From Photobacterium pectinilyticum (GTDB lineage: Bacteria; Pseudomonadota; Gammaproteobacteria; Enterobacterales; Vibrionaceae): 64,000 bases of DNA. The position numbers were made by a program, and so were the translations under genes. Location of the stretch: the NCBI RefSeq assembly GCF_024357955.1, contig NZ_JANEYT010000002.1, forward strand, positions 62,001-126,000, given 5' to 3'. This document shows positions 29,453-38,248 of this stretch, in pieces (within the stretch, counting starts at the first letter, position 1; the number at the start of each line of letters is the position of its first letter). The notes under the pieces are model-generated. The model was not told the DNA's origin. It worked only from the letters and a program-made list of their open reading frames with translations, and did no database searches.

Positions 29453-30490
29453 TTAGGAAATAAGTTGGTCTAGGATGGCAGTGACATCATTTAGCTGGAT
29501 GTCTTGCATCAGGGTTTCCCCTTTGGCCCGGGCGCCCCATGGCAGGTTTGCTACCGGCTTGCCGTGTTGCTGCTCGGCATGTTGTTCATAGGCGCTAGCG
29601 ACATACTGTAGGCTGTTGTAAGGGCCGGTGCGCTTTGGGTTACTATGCGCATACAGGCCAATCACCGGTGTGCCCTGAGTTGTTGCCAAATGAGCCGGAC
29701 CGGTATCCGGGGCAACCACGACAGTGGCGGCGCCCAACAGGGCTGTCAGCTGTTTGAGGCTGGTTTTGCCGATCATGTTAATCGGTGCATGTTGGCAGTG
29801 CTGGCTGATCGCCTCACCCAAGGCGATTTCGCGCGGGGCTGGCGATCCACACAGTATGACTTGCACCCCTTTCTCTGTGGCATAGTCGGCAAGTTGGGCA
29901 TAACGCTCGGTCAGCCAGTTACGCTCGTCCTTGCTCGCGGCTGGCGAGATGATAAGAGTCGGCCTGCCATTGATATGCTGCGCCGCAAAGGCTCTGTCAA
30001 CATCGCTCAGTGGAATGTGCCAGTGTGGGGTCTCGAAAGGGACGCCAAGGTAGCGGGCAAAATCAGCAAAGTTATCCAGCACATGGAAGCTTTCGGTATG
30101 CGGTAAGTGACGGTTGGTGAATAGCCACTGTCCTTCTTTGGTGCGGTTTTTGCCAAAGCCGATGCGGTATCTTGCCTTGATCCCGAGCGACAGGGCGCTG
30201 GCGCGAATGGCGGCTTGCATATGCAATAGGGCATCAAACTTTTGGCCCTTAAGTGCTTGCCATACGGCTTTCATACCGGCCCATCCGGCTTTCTTGTCAA
30301 ATACCACAACCTTGATGCCGGGCAGATCGCCGATCAGCTGGGCTTCGATTTTTCCGCTAACCCAAGTGATCTTGGTTGACGGCCAATGGGCCTGAATAGC
30401 CTGCACGACTGAAATGGCGTGGCAGACATCGCCGATGGCAGATAGCCTAAGAATACAAATTGAGCGTGGCGGGGTGGTAAATAACGCCAT
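29453..30490 (-). CDS. LPS heptosyltransferase, glycosyltransferase family 9
   Basis: 345 residues. N-terminal ICILRLSAIGDVCHAISVVQAI is the GT9 acceptor-side motif; the C-terminal half has ISPAASKDERNWL and VVAPDTGPAHLATTQGTPVIGLYAHSNPKRTGPY, typical for ADP-heptose binding. It adds heptose to the LPS inner core. It cannot be assigned to WaaC, WaaF or WaaQ from sequence alone. It is followed by coaD in one direction and faces kdkA divergently. Confidence 0.88.
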   Translation of the reverse strand: MALFTTPPRSICILRLSAIGDVCHAISVVQAIQAHWPSTKITWVSGKIEAQLIGDLPGIKVVVFDKKAGWAGMKAVWQALKGQKFDALLHMQAAIRASALSLGIKARYRIGFGKNRTKEGQWLFTNRHLPHTESFHVLDNFADFARYLGVPFETPHWHIPLSDVDRAFAAQHINGRPTLIISPAASKDERNWLTERYAQLADYATEKGVQVILCGSPAPREIALGEAISQHCQHAPINMIGKTSLKQLTALLGAATVVVAPDTGPAHLATTQGTPVIGLYAHSNPKRTGPYNSLQYVASAYEQHAEQQHGKPVANLPWGARAKGETLMQDIQLNDVTAILDQLIS

Positions 30491-30581
30491 GACAAAGTCC
30501 TGTTAATCAATCAGAGATGAAATTATGCAGTTCAGGTAAGTGATTGTAAAATACTCTGTCCCTCAAGCTTGGAGATAAAGC

Positions 30582-31286
30582 GTGCAAGAAATAACAAGCA
30601 GTAACCAGAGGATCTGGTTTGCCCCTGAATTATTGGCTGAAGATCCGCAGCAATGCTTCGACCCGGCTTTCTGGCAGCAACAAGATTTGGTCATTGGCTC
30701 GGCCCAGGGCCGCGGGACGACATGGTTTGTCAAAGGCAAACGCATAGAGATGGCATTGCGCCATTATCGCCGCGGCGGATTGTTCGGCAAACTGGTCAAG
30801 GATGCTTATTGGTTTACCGGGTGGGAGAAAACCCGCAGTGCCGAGGAGTTCCAACTGCTTGATAAGCTAGCCTGTGGTGGGGTACGAGTACCGCGTCCGG
30901 TGGCCGCCCGTGCGACCAAACAGGGGCTGACGTACCGAGCCGACCTCTTGGTGGAAAAAGTGCCTGACGCAAAAGACTTAGTCGCGCTGTTGGAGCGTGT
31001 CGCCTTACAGGAAGAAAACTGGCGGTCGATAGGGGCTATGGTCAGAAAGATGCACGACCTCCAAGTTTGCCATACCGATCTCAACAGCCACAACATCTTG
31101 CTAGATGGCCAGCAGCAGGTCTGGTTAATTGATTTTGATAAGTGCTATGAAAAAGAGGGGGAGAGCTGGAAGGAAGATAACCTGTCCCGCCTGCACCGAT
31201 CTTTTGTCAAAGAGCAAGGCAAGCGGGGGATCAAGTTTGAATCACAATGCTGGCAATGGTTATTGAGCGGCTATCAGGCTGACTGA
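30582..31286 (+). CDS. kdkA: 3-deoxy-D-manno-octulosonic acid (Kdo) kinase
   Basis: 234 residues. Protein-kinase-like fold: Lys/ATP part VKGKRIEMALRHYRRGGLFGK and catalytic loop HTDLNSHNILLD with DFDKC as the metal-binding Asp. KdkA phosphorylates O-4 of Kdo in organisms whose lipid A carries a single Kdo, such as Haemophilus and Vibrio. GTG start, with GGAG (30571-30574) 7 nt upstream. Convergent with waaA, the transferase that supplies its substrate. Confidence 0.93.
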   Translation: MQEITSSNQRIWFAPELLAEDPQQCFDPAFWQQQDLVIGSAQGRGTTWFVKGKRIEMALRHYRRGGLFGKLVKDAYWFTGWEKTRSAEEFQLLDKLACGGVRVPRPVAARATKQGLTYRADLLVEKVPDAKDLVALLERVALQEENWRSIGAMVRKMHDLQVCHTDLNSHNILLDGQQQVWLIDFDKCYEKEGESWKEDNLSRLHRSFVKEQGKRGIKFESQCWQWLLSGYQAD

Positions 31287-31321
31287 TTTATTCGGCTGAT
31301 GGCTGCGGGTGCTTAACGACT

Positions 31322-32611
31322 CTAACTATTGTCTGAAAGCTGCTTGCCAATCACTGCCAGTGTTTTGGTCACGGCCCCTTGGTTTTGCCGTACGACTTCA
31401 ATTGCGGCCTTACCCATATGCTGGCATTGTTCTGGATCGGACAACAGAGCAGTTAGGCGCTCGCCTATCTGTTTGGCGCTATCGCAAACCTCTAATGCAC
31501 CGGCAGCTTCGAGCTGTTGGGTAATATCGGTAAAGTTGTAGTAGCTCGGCCCGGTTAGTACAGGCTTCGCCAGAGCGGCAGGCTCAAGCATATTATGGCC
31601 GCCAACCTTATCGCCGATCAAACTGCCGCACATTACGGTGACATCGGCAGCCCCCATCAATAGCAACATTTCCCCCATGGTATCGGCCAGATAGACATCA
31701 GTTGTGTCATCGACGTTTTGTACTGAAGTGCGGCGAACACAGTTTAGCTGCTGCGACAGACACAATTCAGCAACGCTGTCGAAGCGCTCCGGGTGGCGTG
31801 GTACCAATATCAGCAGGCATTTGGGGTGGTATTGTTTGACGGCCTTGAACGCCTTGAGAATTTGCTCGTCTTCTCCTTTGTGGGTGCTGGCGGCAATCCA
31901 TACTGGTCGCGACTCTCCCAGTTGCTGGCGAAGTTGCTGGGACTGTTCAAGCAAGGCGGGCTCTATCTGTATATCGAATTTGACCGAACCGGTGACGCTC
32001 AGGCGGCTTGTTGGGATCCCCAAACCAGCAAAACGCTCGGCATCGTCTTGGTGCAGGCACAGTAGGTGGCTAAGGTTGGGTGCTATCATATTGAACACAG
32101 GCTGGAACTTGGCGTACCGCTTGGCTGAACGCGCTGACAGGCGGGCATTCATTACAATCACCGGGACCCCCGTGTGGTGAACGGTGGCTAGGGTATTGGG
32201 CCATAATTCTGTTTCCATGATCAGCAGAGCCGATGGACGGACAGCTTGTAGGAACCTTCTGACACACCAAGCAAAATCAATCGGCATGTAGCGGTGCTCA
32301 ACCAAATTACCTAGCTTACCGATTTGCTCAGCCCCGGTGCTTGTGGTCGTGGTGACGACGATAGTTTGCTCTGGGTTCTGGGCTTTGATGGCTTTAATCA
32401 CCGGGATGGCAGCAATAGATTCACCGACAGAGACCGCATGAATCCAAATGGGCCGGGTACCATTTGTTGTTGGTAGTGGTGACGTAAAGCCGAAATGTTC
32501 TTTCCAGCGCGGCCCAAAAGCGGGTTTGTTGGGCCGACGGCGGTAGAGGCCAAACAATAGCAATGGAGATGCCGTTGCCAGCAGCAAAGTGTACAGGGCT
32601 CTGATAAACAT
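31322..32611 (-). CDS. waaA: Kdo transferase
   Basis: 429 residues. N-terminal membrane anchor (ALYTLLLATASPLLLFGLYRR), the catalytic Glu in HAVSVGESIAAIPVI, and a C-terminal CMP-Kdo binding half with MCGSLIGDKVGGHNMLEPAALAKPVLTGP. It adds Kdo to lipid IVA. Presence of kdkA next door implies a monofunctional (single-Kdo) enzyme, as known for V. cholerae; this is inference. Confidence 0.96.
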   Translation of the reverse strand: MFIRALYTLLLATASPLLLFGLYRRRPNKPAFGPRWKEHFGFTSPLPTTNGTRPIWIHAVSVGESIAAIPVIKAIKAQNPEQTIVVTTTTSTGAEQIGKLGNLVEHRYMPIDFAWCVRRFLQAVRPSALLIMETELWPNTLATVHHTGVPVIVMNARLSARSAKRYAKFQPVFNMIAPNLSHLLCLHQDDAERFAGLGIPTSRLSVTGSVKFDIQIEPALLEQSQQLRQQLGESRPVWIAASTHKGEDEQILKAFKAVKQYHPKCLLILVPRHPERFDSVAELCLSQQLNCVRRTSVQNVDDTTDVYLADTMGEMLLLMGAADVTVMCGSLIGDKVGGHNMLEPAALAKPVLTGPSYYNFTDITQQLEAAGALEVCDSAKQIGERLTALLSDPEQCQHMGKAAIEVVRQNQGAVTKTLAVIGKQLSDNS

Positions 32612-32751
32612 ACGATAGCTTGTGGTCTTGGGTTATCTGCCTATTATAACGGGATATATGCTTGATAACAGATAGGGATATTTCCCAATCTTTCTATTGA
32701 TTGGGATAGAATGCATATTATTTTTTGTAATTTGACGCCGAGGGTGAAGCT

Positions 32752-33807
32752 GTGAGCCATCAGAGCAAGCGCTATTTAATGTATGTTGCTCAGAATTATT
32801 CTTATGCCATGCTGCGTCCGCTGCAGGCTACGATACGTGAACAGGGTGGTGACGTTCGCTGGTTTATTGAAGGGAATGAAGCAAACCCTAGCTATATCAA
32901 AGCAGATGAAACGCTACTGACGTCGGTAGAGGCTGTAAAAGCTTGGCGGCCGGATATCGTCTTTGTTCCAGGGAATGTGGTTCCAAATTTTATTCCTGGT
33001 ATTAAAGTCGGTGTGTTTCATGGTTTTAACTCTGGAAAAAGAGCTCGTAATGGCCACTTTCAAATTAGAGGGTGCTTTGATCTGTATTGCACTCAGGGGC
33101 CAAACACGACTGAGCGTTTCGAACAATTGGCTTTAGAGCATGGCTATTTCCGGGTTGCCCAAACTGGGTGGCCGGCGTTGGATCCGTTGTTTTCACCCAT
33201 CATCGATAACCCTTATAAAGCGCCTGACGATGAGCGGCCGACAGTACTCATGTGCTCGACTTTTTCCCGTAACTTGACTTGTGCGCCTGTGCTTTTCGAT
33301 AAAATTAAGGGACTAGCGGCAGCAGGTAAATGGCGCTGGTTAATTCAATTCCACCCGAAAATGGATCCAGCCATTGTTGAGCAATACAAACAACTGCAAA
33401 ACGAGAATTTGCAGTTTGTCGAGACAGATAATGTTCTTCCTTTGCTACAAGCAGCGGATGTGATGCTGTGTGATACGTCTTCGATTTTGCTAATGTTTTT
33501 ATTACAGCGTAAACCGGTAGTCACATTTCGTAACCAGATCCCGAGTGGGCATTTATTGAATGTCACTGATGTTGAGCAGGTTGAATCGGCTCTGGAGCAA
33601 GCTTTGCAGCGCCCAGCGGCACTGATGGCTGAAATTGAGCAATACTGTCAGGAGCTACACCCTTATAGGGATGGCCAATCAAGTTTACGTGTATTGGCAG
33701 CTGCAAATCAGATGTTGGCTGATGGTAGGGCGGGGCTTAAACCCAAACCGCTTAATTTGCTGCGTCAATTCAAGATGCGGAAGAAACTAAGCTACTGGAA
33801 ATTGTAG
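32752..33807 (+). CDS. CDP-glycerol glycerophosphotransferase-type transferase (GT-B)
   Basis: 351 residues. The C-terminal half has MLCDTSSILLMFLLQRKPVVTF and IQFHPKMDPAIVEQY, which match the TagB/TagF CDP-glycerol:glycerophosphotransferase family. GTG start with GAGGGTGAAGCT upstream. The N-terminus has no signal peptide. In this setting it would decorate the LPS core with glycerol phosphate or a related group; the actual donor is unknown. Composition is AT-richer than waaA, suggesting variable, possibly transferred DNA. Confidence 0.75.
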   Translation: MSHQSKRYLMYVAQNYSYAMLRPLQATIREQGGDVRWFIEGNEANPSYIKADETLLTSVEAVKAWRPDIVFVPGNVVPNFIPGIKVGVFHGFNSGKRARNGHFQIRGCFDLYCTQGPNTTERFEQLALEHGYFRVAQTGWPALDPLFSPIIDNPYKAPDDERPTVLMCSTFSRNLTCAPVLFDKIKGLAAAGKWRWLIQFHPKMDPAIVEQYKQLQNENLQFVETDNVLPLLQAADVMLCDTSSILLMFLLQRKPVVTFRNQIPSGHLLNVTDVEQVESALEQALQRPAALMAEIEQYCQELHPYRDGQSSLRVLAAANQMLADGRAGLKPKPLNLLRQFKMRKKLSYWKL

Positions 33808-33884
33808 GGCTCATAGTCGAATAATCGTTTGGTAACGTTGTTGTGTGAGTGCAATTCAGTATTGTATAGATATGGTAATTTGAG

Positions 33885-34988
33885 ATGAGTCAGAAAATTA
33901 AAGTTCTAGCGGTGACACACCATGGAAGAAAAAACATCAACCCTATTCGTCCTGAAGCGTCTCAGATAATAGGTATGCACAAATCAGGACTGGTTGATGT
34001 CACTGTGATGTGCAATCCCGGGTCGACCTTGATCCCTTTCCTTGAAGCCGAAGGGGTCAAGGTGGTAACCGATCCTTTAGACAAGAAAGTGAGCATTGAT
34101 ACCATTAGGGCAATTCGCAAGTATATCACTGAAAACGATATTCAAATTCTGCACCTTTATAACAATATTGCTTGCTCGAATGGGTGTTTTGCTGCGATTG
34201 GCACAAAAGCTAAGGTCATTGCTTACCGTGGGCAGACCGGCAATATTAGTCGATTTGATCCGACGAGCTATTTAACTATGCTAAATCCTCGCTTAGATAA
34301 AATTATTTGTGTTGCCAAGGCGATTGAGGTCGACCTGCAAAATTATATCTGGGGGGATAAGGGTAAGGCTGTCACTGTTTATAAAGGCCATGATCAATCT
34401 TGGTACCAAAACCCGCCTGCTAACTTGGATCATCTCAACCTGCCTGAAGATAGCTTTAAGTTATCTTTAGTGGCGAACTTAAGGCCAAGAAAAGGTCTGC
34501 ATGTATTGATGGATGCGATGAAATTATTGCCAGATGATATCAATATTGATGTTCTGCTTGTTGGTGCTGACCCTAAGTCGGAGAAAATTCAGCAGATGAT
34601 AGCCCGCAGTGGAAAGCCTGCGAGGGTTCATGCCTTGGGTTATCGTGAAGATGCTCCAGAAGTGGCTGCGTCATCAGATCTCACTATCCTTCCAACAACT
34701 AAACGAGAAGGGCTATGTCGTGCAGTGCTGGAAGCAAACTCTTATAGCGTCCCTTCCATTGTGTCTGATACTGGTGGTAATGCAGAGTTAGTGGCGGATG
34801 GTGAAACCGGAATTGTGGTTCCACCCAGTGATGCAGAAGCCTTGGCCGATGCAATACTTAAGCTATATAACGACCGTCAGTTGTGTAAGCAATATGGCGT
34901 GGCTGCCAAACAGCGGGTTATTGATAAATTCAACGTAGAGCAGGGTGTTGAGGCAACACTAAAATGCTACAAAGAGTTGCTTAGCTAG
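33885..34988 (+). CDS. glycosyltransferase family 4
   Basis: 367 residues, GT-B fold. KLSLVANLRPRKGLHVLMDAMKLL begins the donor domain and EGLCRAVLEANSYSVPSIVSDTGG holds the E-x7-E nucleotide-sugar motif. It probably adds a sugar to the outer core; the donor sugar cannot be told. Follows the 32752 gene by 77 bp in the same direction and ends right at the 160-bp repeat element. AT-rich. Confidence 0.85.
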   Translation: MSQKIKVLAVTHHGRKNINPIRPEASQIIGMHKSGLVDVTVMCNPGSTLIPFLEAEGVKVVTDPLDKKVSIDTIRAIRKYITENDIQILHLYNNIACSNGCFAAIGTKAKVIAYRGQTGNISRFDPTSYLTMLNPRLDKIICVAKAIEVDLQNYIWGDKGKAVTVYKGHDQSWYQNPPANLDHLNLPEDSFKLSLVANLRPRKGLHVLMDAMKLLPDDINIDVLLVGADPKSEKIQQMIARSGKPARVHALGYREDAPEVAASSDLTILPTTKREGLCRAVLEANSYSVPSIVSDTGGNAELVADGETGIVVPPSDAEALADAILKLYNDRQLCKQYGVAAKQRVIDKFNVEQGVEATLKCYKELLS

Positions 34989-34991
34989 AGC

Positions 34992-35157
34992 TTATACCAA
35001 TCTGGATAAGTCGTTGATCAAGTATTTGCACTGGAAAAATCGTTGTTATAAAGGCAGATATTGCAGTAACTAGTGGCTCTAATTACAAAATATTTAACGC
35101 AGAGAACAGCGATTTTAACCTGCAAGACTGATCAAATATTTATGTAGGTTGGTATTA
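34992..35157. repeat. 160-bp inverted-repeat element (long form) with TTA flanks
   Basis: Element 34995-35154, TACCAATCTGGATAA at the left and TTTATGTAGGTTGGTA at the right, flanked by TTA direct repeats (34992-34994 and 35155-35157). Its two ends match the two halves of the 46-bp elements at 6455 and 46986, in inverted order. The extra middle, from the first TTGATCA to the last TGATCA, is about 110 bp and has no reading frame. Lies between two convergent glycosyltransferase genes. Confidence 0.75.
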
Positions 35158-35166
35158 CACACTATA

Positions 35167-35197
35167 TAAAAGAGGGAGTGCTTGCTCCCTCTTTTTC
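35167..35197. terminator. bidirectional terminator between convergent glycosyltransferase genes
   Basis: AAAAGAGGGAG, TGCTTG loop, CTCCCTCTTTTT. Just right of the 160-bp repeat and 25 bp past the GT2 stop. Confidence 0.85.
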
Positions 35198-35221
35198 ACT
35201 CTATGTAATTAGTCGTTTTAA

Positions 35222-36061
35222 TCACTTAGTCATTTTCTTGTATCTAGGTTTTAGCTTTACCGCTTGGCGCAATAAGCGTTGAGACCATTTCTTGCTGCTG
35301 TTGCCGAAGTTGTGTGGCCCTTGGGGGCCTAAGTAATGATAGAGTATGTCATCGAGATAATGTGCTTCCTCTCCCGCCATTTCCAACAGCGGTGAGGTTA
35401 AGTACTTATCACTGCATCGCCTAACATACTGTTTGTCTTCGGTTACTAGATCTTCATATTTAATTTTTTTGCACTCAAGCCAAGCTCTGAACCTGCCGGT
35501 ATACAAGAAGAAATTAAGCGTACTTTTTACTTCTTCTTCACTCAGGGTTAGAGATGATGGATTTACTTGCTTCCATAATGAATACTTGAATGTCTTTAAG
35601 TGGCTAGCTCGCCATTTTACATAACGGAATAGGTTGAGCTTATGGATAATGCCGGGATAGGCTGAGCAATTCGATCCTCGCTTACCGTCAACAGTGTAAG
35701 AACCAAATGTCATCAAACATTGTTGCTGCTCATAGGTGTTTCTCAGGCACTCAAATGAACCCGTACCAGCAAGAGAATCATCCCCATCAATCAATACAAT
35801 AACATCATCGTCATCAGGCTGAGCGAGTTTGATGGTTTCAGCAATATTGCCCATTGAATACAGCTTTTTTTGATGACGTATCAAGTGAAAACGTTCATCA
35901 TCACGAATGTTTTCTTCAATGACTTCACAACTATTGTCGGTAGACAGGTCATCACCAAAATACACCTCGAAGTTTGTGTAAGTCTGCGCTTTTAATATGT
36001 CTATATTTTTTTTAAGGTGCTCTGACATATTATAGACAGCACTAATTACTATAAACTTCAT
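35222..36061 (-). CDS. glycosyltransferase family 2
   Basis: 279 residues, GT-A fold. ISAVYNMSEHLKKNIDILKAQTY and DDLSTDNS at the N-terminus, the metal-binding DGDDSLAG (D-x-D) around residue 90. C-terminus basic (LLRQAVKLKPRYKKMTK), consistent with membrane association. Likely a core sugar transferase. 2 bp downstream of the O-antigen ligase gene. AT-rich. Confidence 0.85.
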   Translation of the reverse strand: MKFIVISAVYNMSEHLKKNIDILKAQTYTNFEVYFGDDLSTDNSCEVIEENIRDDERFHLIRHQKKLYSMGNIAETIKLAQPDDDDVIVLIDGDDSLAGTGSFECLRNTYEQQQCLMTFGSYTVDGKRGSNCSAYPGIIHKLNLFRYVKWRASHLKTFKYSLWKQVNPSSLTLSEEEVKSTLNFFLYTGRFRAWLECKKIKYEDLVTEDKQYVRRCSDKYLTSPLLEMAGEEAHYLDDILYHYLGPQGPHNFGNSSKKWSQRLLRQAVKLKPRYKKMTK

Positions 36062-36063
36062 AG

Positions 36064-37287
36064 TTACTTACACTCTTTCCTAGTTGTTGTTTTCATAACT
36101 TCATGTTTTCTAAGTAGCATGTACATGCAAAATATATAAAAAACGAAAGGATGGGATCTTTCAAGCGGTACATCCGTCAAGCTGACCGTTAGGTAAACGC
36201 TGATCAATACCCAGATCAGTGTTTTATTGTCTGTACCCTTTGATGAGCAAAGAGGGTATATGACAAAAAGTAATATGGCAAAAAGGCCGAAGACACCATA
36301 ACTGGCTAAATCATCCATCCACTGGTTGTGCAAGTGTGAAAATCTAGCGGCTTCATGTGAAATGAAGTCCTCATTGGCCATTTGCTCTTTTACTTCTTGC
36401 TGACCAGCATCACCAACACCCAGCAACCAGTGAGATTTAATGATTTCGACACCAGCTTTCCACATTTGCAGCCTTAAGCCAATAGAGGTTTCCATGTTGT
36501 TAGACTGAATTTGTTGAACTTCATATAAAGTGGTATCAATCCTTTTTGCTATTGGCTGCTTTAGCATTACAGTAACAGACAAAAGGACAAGAACGGAGCC
36601 AAAGACGACTTTATAATTCAGTACTTTTAAATTGACAGTACGGGCAATGAGCATTAGAGAGCCAGCTCCGAATGCTAACCATGGGCCTCTAGAGGCAGAT
36701 AGAATTAATGGGAAGAGTGCAATAATTGCAAAAAATAGAGCAATAGACTTATGCTTTTTATCTTGTTCAGTAATAGCAAAGTATAAGCTTGCATTGGCCA
36801 AGAAGGCGCTGATAATGCCTATGCGTATCGGGTTTATTGACCAACTCCCTCTGCTGAATAATGAACCGTCAAAGTACTGGATAAACATAAATACAACAAG
36901 GCTACCTGATAAGATCCAGACTAAGTTTTTGAAGGTAATTTTCTCCAGGTAACTTGGTGGAAGAATAGCAAGGTATAGGACACTTAAGCTAAGGATCCTG
37001 AAGCGGCTAGAGGAAACGCCGTAAGTAAAATAAGCGACGATGGCAAACAGCAGATTTGCGACCAAGAGCCATAGGAGCTTGTTTTGTTTTATATTGCTTA
37101 GGATGTCTTTGTACCCAAGAAAGTAAATACGGGCAATGACAACTAATGGCACGAGTACATTGAGTATCTTGTCGCCATTTGCGAAAGCAAAGACGCCACT
37201 GAAAACCCAAAAAAGCGGTAAGAGAATGATTGAATGTATAATCAAGTTCTTATCAAAATTCACTATTTTTTGCACTGTTTTTTGCAT
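36064..37287 (-). CDS. O-antigen ligase family protein (WaaL-like)
   Basis: 407 residues from ATG 37287, which lies 10 nt after the lpxM stop with GGAA just before it; an earlier ATG at 37326 would overlap lpxM. About 10-12 membrane helices and a large periplasmic loop near residues 260-330 with the Wzy_C/WaaL pattern GLRLQMWKAGVEIIKSHWLLGVGDAG and FSHLHNQWMDDLASYGVFGLF, including the conserved His. It would join O-antigen or another polymer to the core. A Wzy polymerase is an alternative, but the core-locus setting favours a ligase. Confidence 0.8.
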   Translation of the reverse strand: MQKTVQKIVNFDKNLIIHSIILLPLFWVFSGVFAFANGDKILNVLVPLVVIARIYFLGYKDILSNIKQNKLLWLLVANLLFAIVAYFTYGVSSSRFRILSLSVLYLAILPPSYLEKITFKNLVWILSGSLVVFMFIQYFDGSLFSRGSWSINPIRIGIISAFLANASLYFAITEQDKKHKSIALFFAIIALFPLILSASRGPWLAFGAGSLMLIARTVNLKVLNYKVVFGSVLVLLSVTVMLKQPIAKRIDTTLYEVQQIQSNNMETSIGLRLQMWKAGVEIIKSHWLLGVGDAGQQEVKEQMANEDFISHEAARFSHLHNQWMDDLASYGVFGLFAILLFVIYPLCSSKGTDNKTLIWVLISVYLTVSLTDVPLERSHPFVFYIFCMYMLLRKHEVMKTTTRKECK

Positions 37288-37297
37288 TGTTCCAACA

Positions 37298-38248
37298 CTA
37301 ACTGCGGTATGGATTGGTCCCGCCATTAGGCCGGGTCTTCAATAAACGTAAAATCCACATGTACTGCTCAGGACGTTCGGTGACGTACTGCTCGATACAC
37401 TGGTTCATCAAGCGGGCGTCCTGCTCCTCGGTGTCCAGCGGAAACGGTGAGAGCGGTGGATAGATGTCTATCTCGTATTTTCCAGTCTCGCTGTTGTAAA
37501 TCGAGTACAAAGGGACAATCTTGGCTCGGCTTAACTTCGCTAGGCGGCCCAGTCCGGCAATCGTCGCCTTGGTGGTGGCGAAAAAGTCGACAAATACACT
37601 GTGCTCGGCCCCCAAGTCTTCATCTGGCAAATAGTAGCCCAAATAGCCCTCGCGGATAGACTTAATAAAGGGTTTTATCCCGCCACTGCGCTCGTAAACG
37701 CGGCCGCCGTATTGTACACGCTGTTTATGCATTAACCAGTCAGAGACGATATTTTTCTGCTTTTTCGCCATCGCCGAAACGGGCAATCCGCGCGATGCAA
37801 GCAAAACTGCTGGAATATCAATGGCCCAGGTGTGAGGCACTAGCAAGATGGTACTGTCGCCATTTTCCTTCAATGCTGTCAGGTGTTCTTCACCTCGGAC
37901 AACCGTGTTGTCTTCCAGCCACTGGCGGTTGCGAACGCTGAGCGCTGCGAACCCCATCAGAAAGCTGCCGGCGGTAATGTAGCTTTCGAGCAGCATTGCT
38001 TCTCGCTCTTCTTCGCTTTTGTCGGGAAAACACATTTGCAGGTTTACCCGGGCGCGGCGGTTGGCTTTGCTGTTGAACGTCACCGCGCGTTTGGCAAATG
38101 CGCTCGCCATGGCACGACGGGTGCGGTGTGGCAGCAAGCACAGTAGCGCGGCGATCGCGACGGCCAACCAGGTTCCCCAGTATTTTGGGTGCAGGAATGC
38201 CCAGTTGAACTCTGGGTTGTAGGCTTTTTTATCGTAGTGGTCTTTCAT
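37298..38248 (-). CDS. lpxM: lipid A secondary acyltransferase, LpxM/MsbB type
   Basis: 316 residues. HTWAID at 139-144 is the His-x4-Asp acyltransferase motif. N-terminal membrane segment YWGTWLAVAIAALLCLLP. MKDHYDKKAYNPEFNWAFLHPKYW and the DIPAVLLASRGLPVSAMAKKQKN region resemble LpxM (myristoyltransferase) more than LpxL. ATG directly follows the hldD stop, so translation is coupled. Which acyl chain it adds cannot be told. Confidence 0.85.
   Translation of the reverse strand: MKDHYDKKAYNPEFNWAFLHPKYWGTWLAVAIAALLCLLPHRTRRAMASAFAKRAVTFNSKANRRARVNLQMCFPDKSEEEREAMLLESYITAGSFLMGFAALSVRNRQWLEDNTVVRGEEHLTALKENGDSTILLVPHTWAIDIPAVLLASRGLPVSAMAKKQKNIVSDWLMHKQRVQYGGRVYERSGGIKPFIKSIREGYLGYYLPDEDLGAEHSVFVDFFATTKATIAGLGRLAKLSRAKIVPLYSIYNSETGKYEIDIYPPLSPFPLDTEEQDARLMNQCIEQYVTERPEQYMWILRLLKTRPNGGTNPYRS

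Noticed and set aside
38019..38222. Plus-strand frames opposite lpxM
   Set aside because: Shadow frames of lpxM; no start signals.
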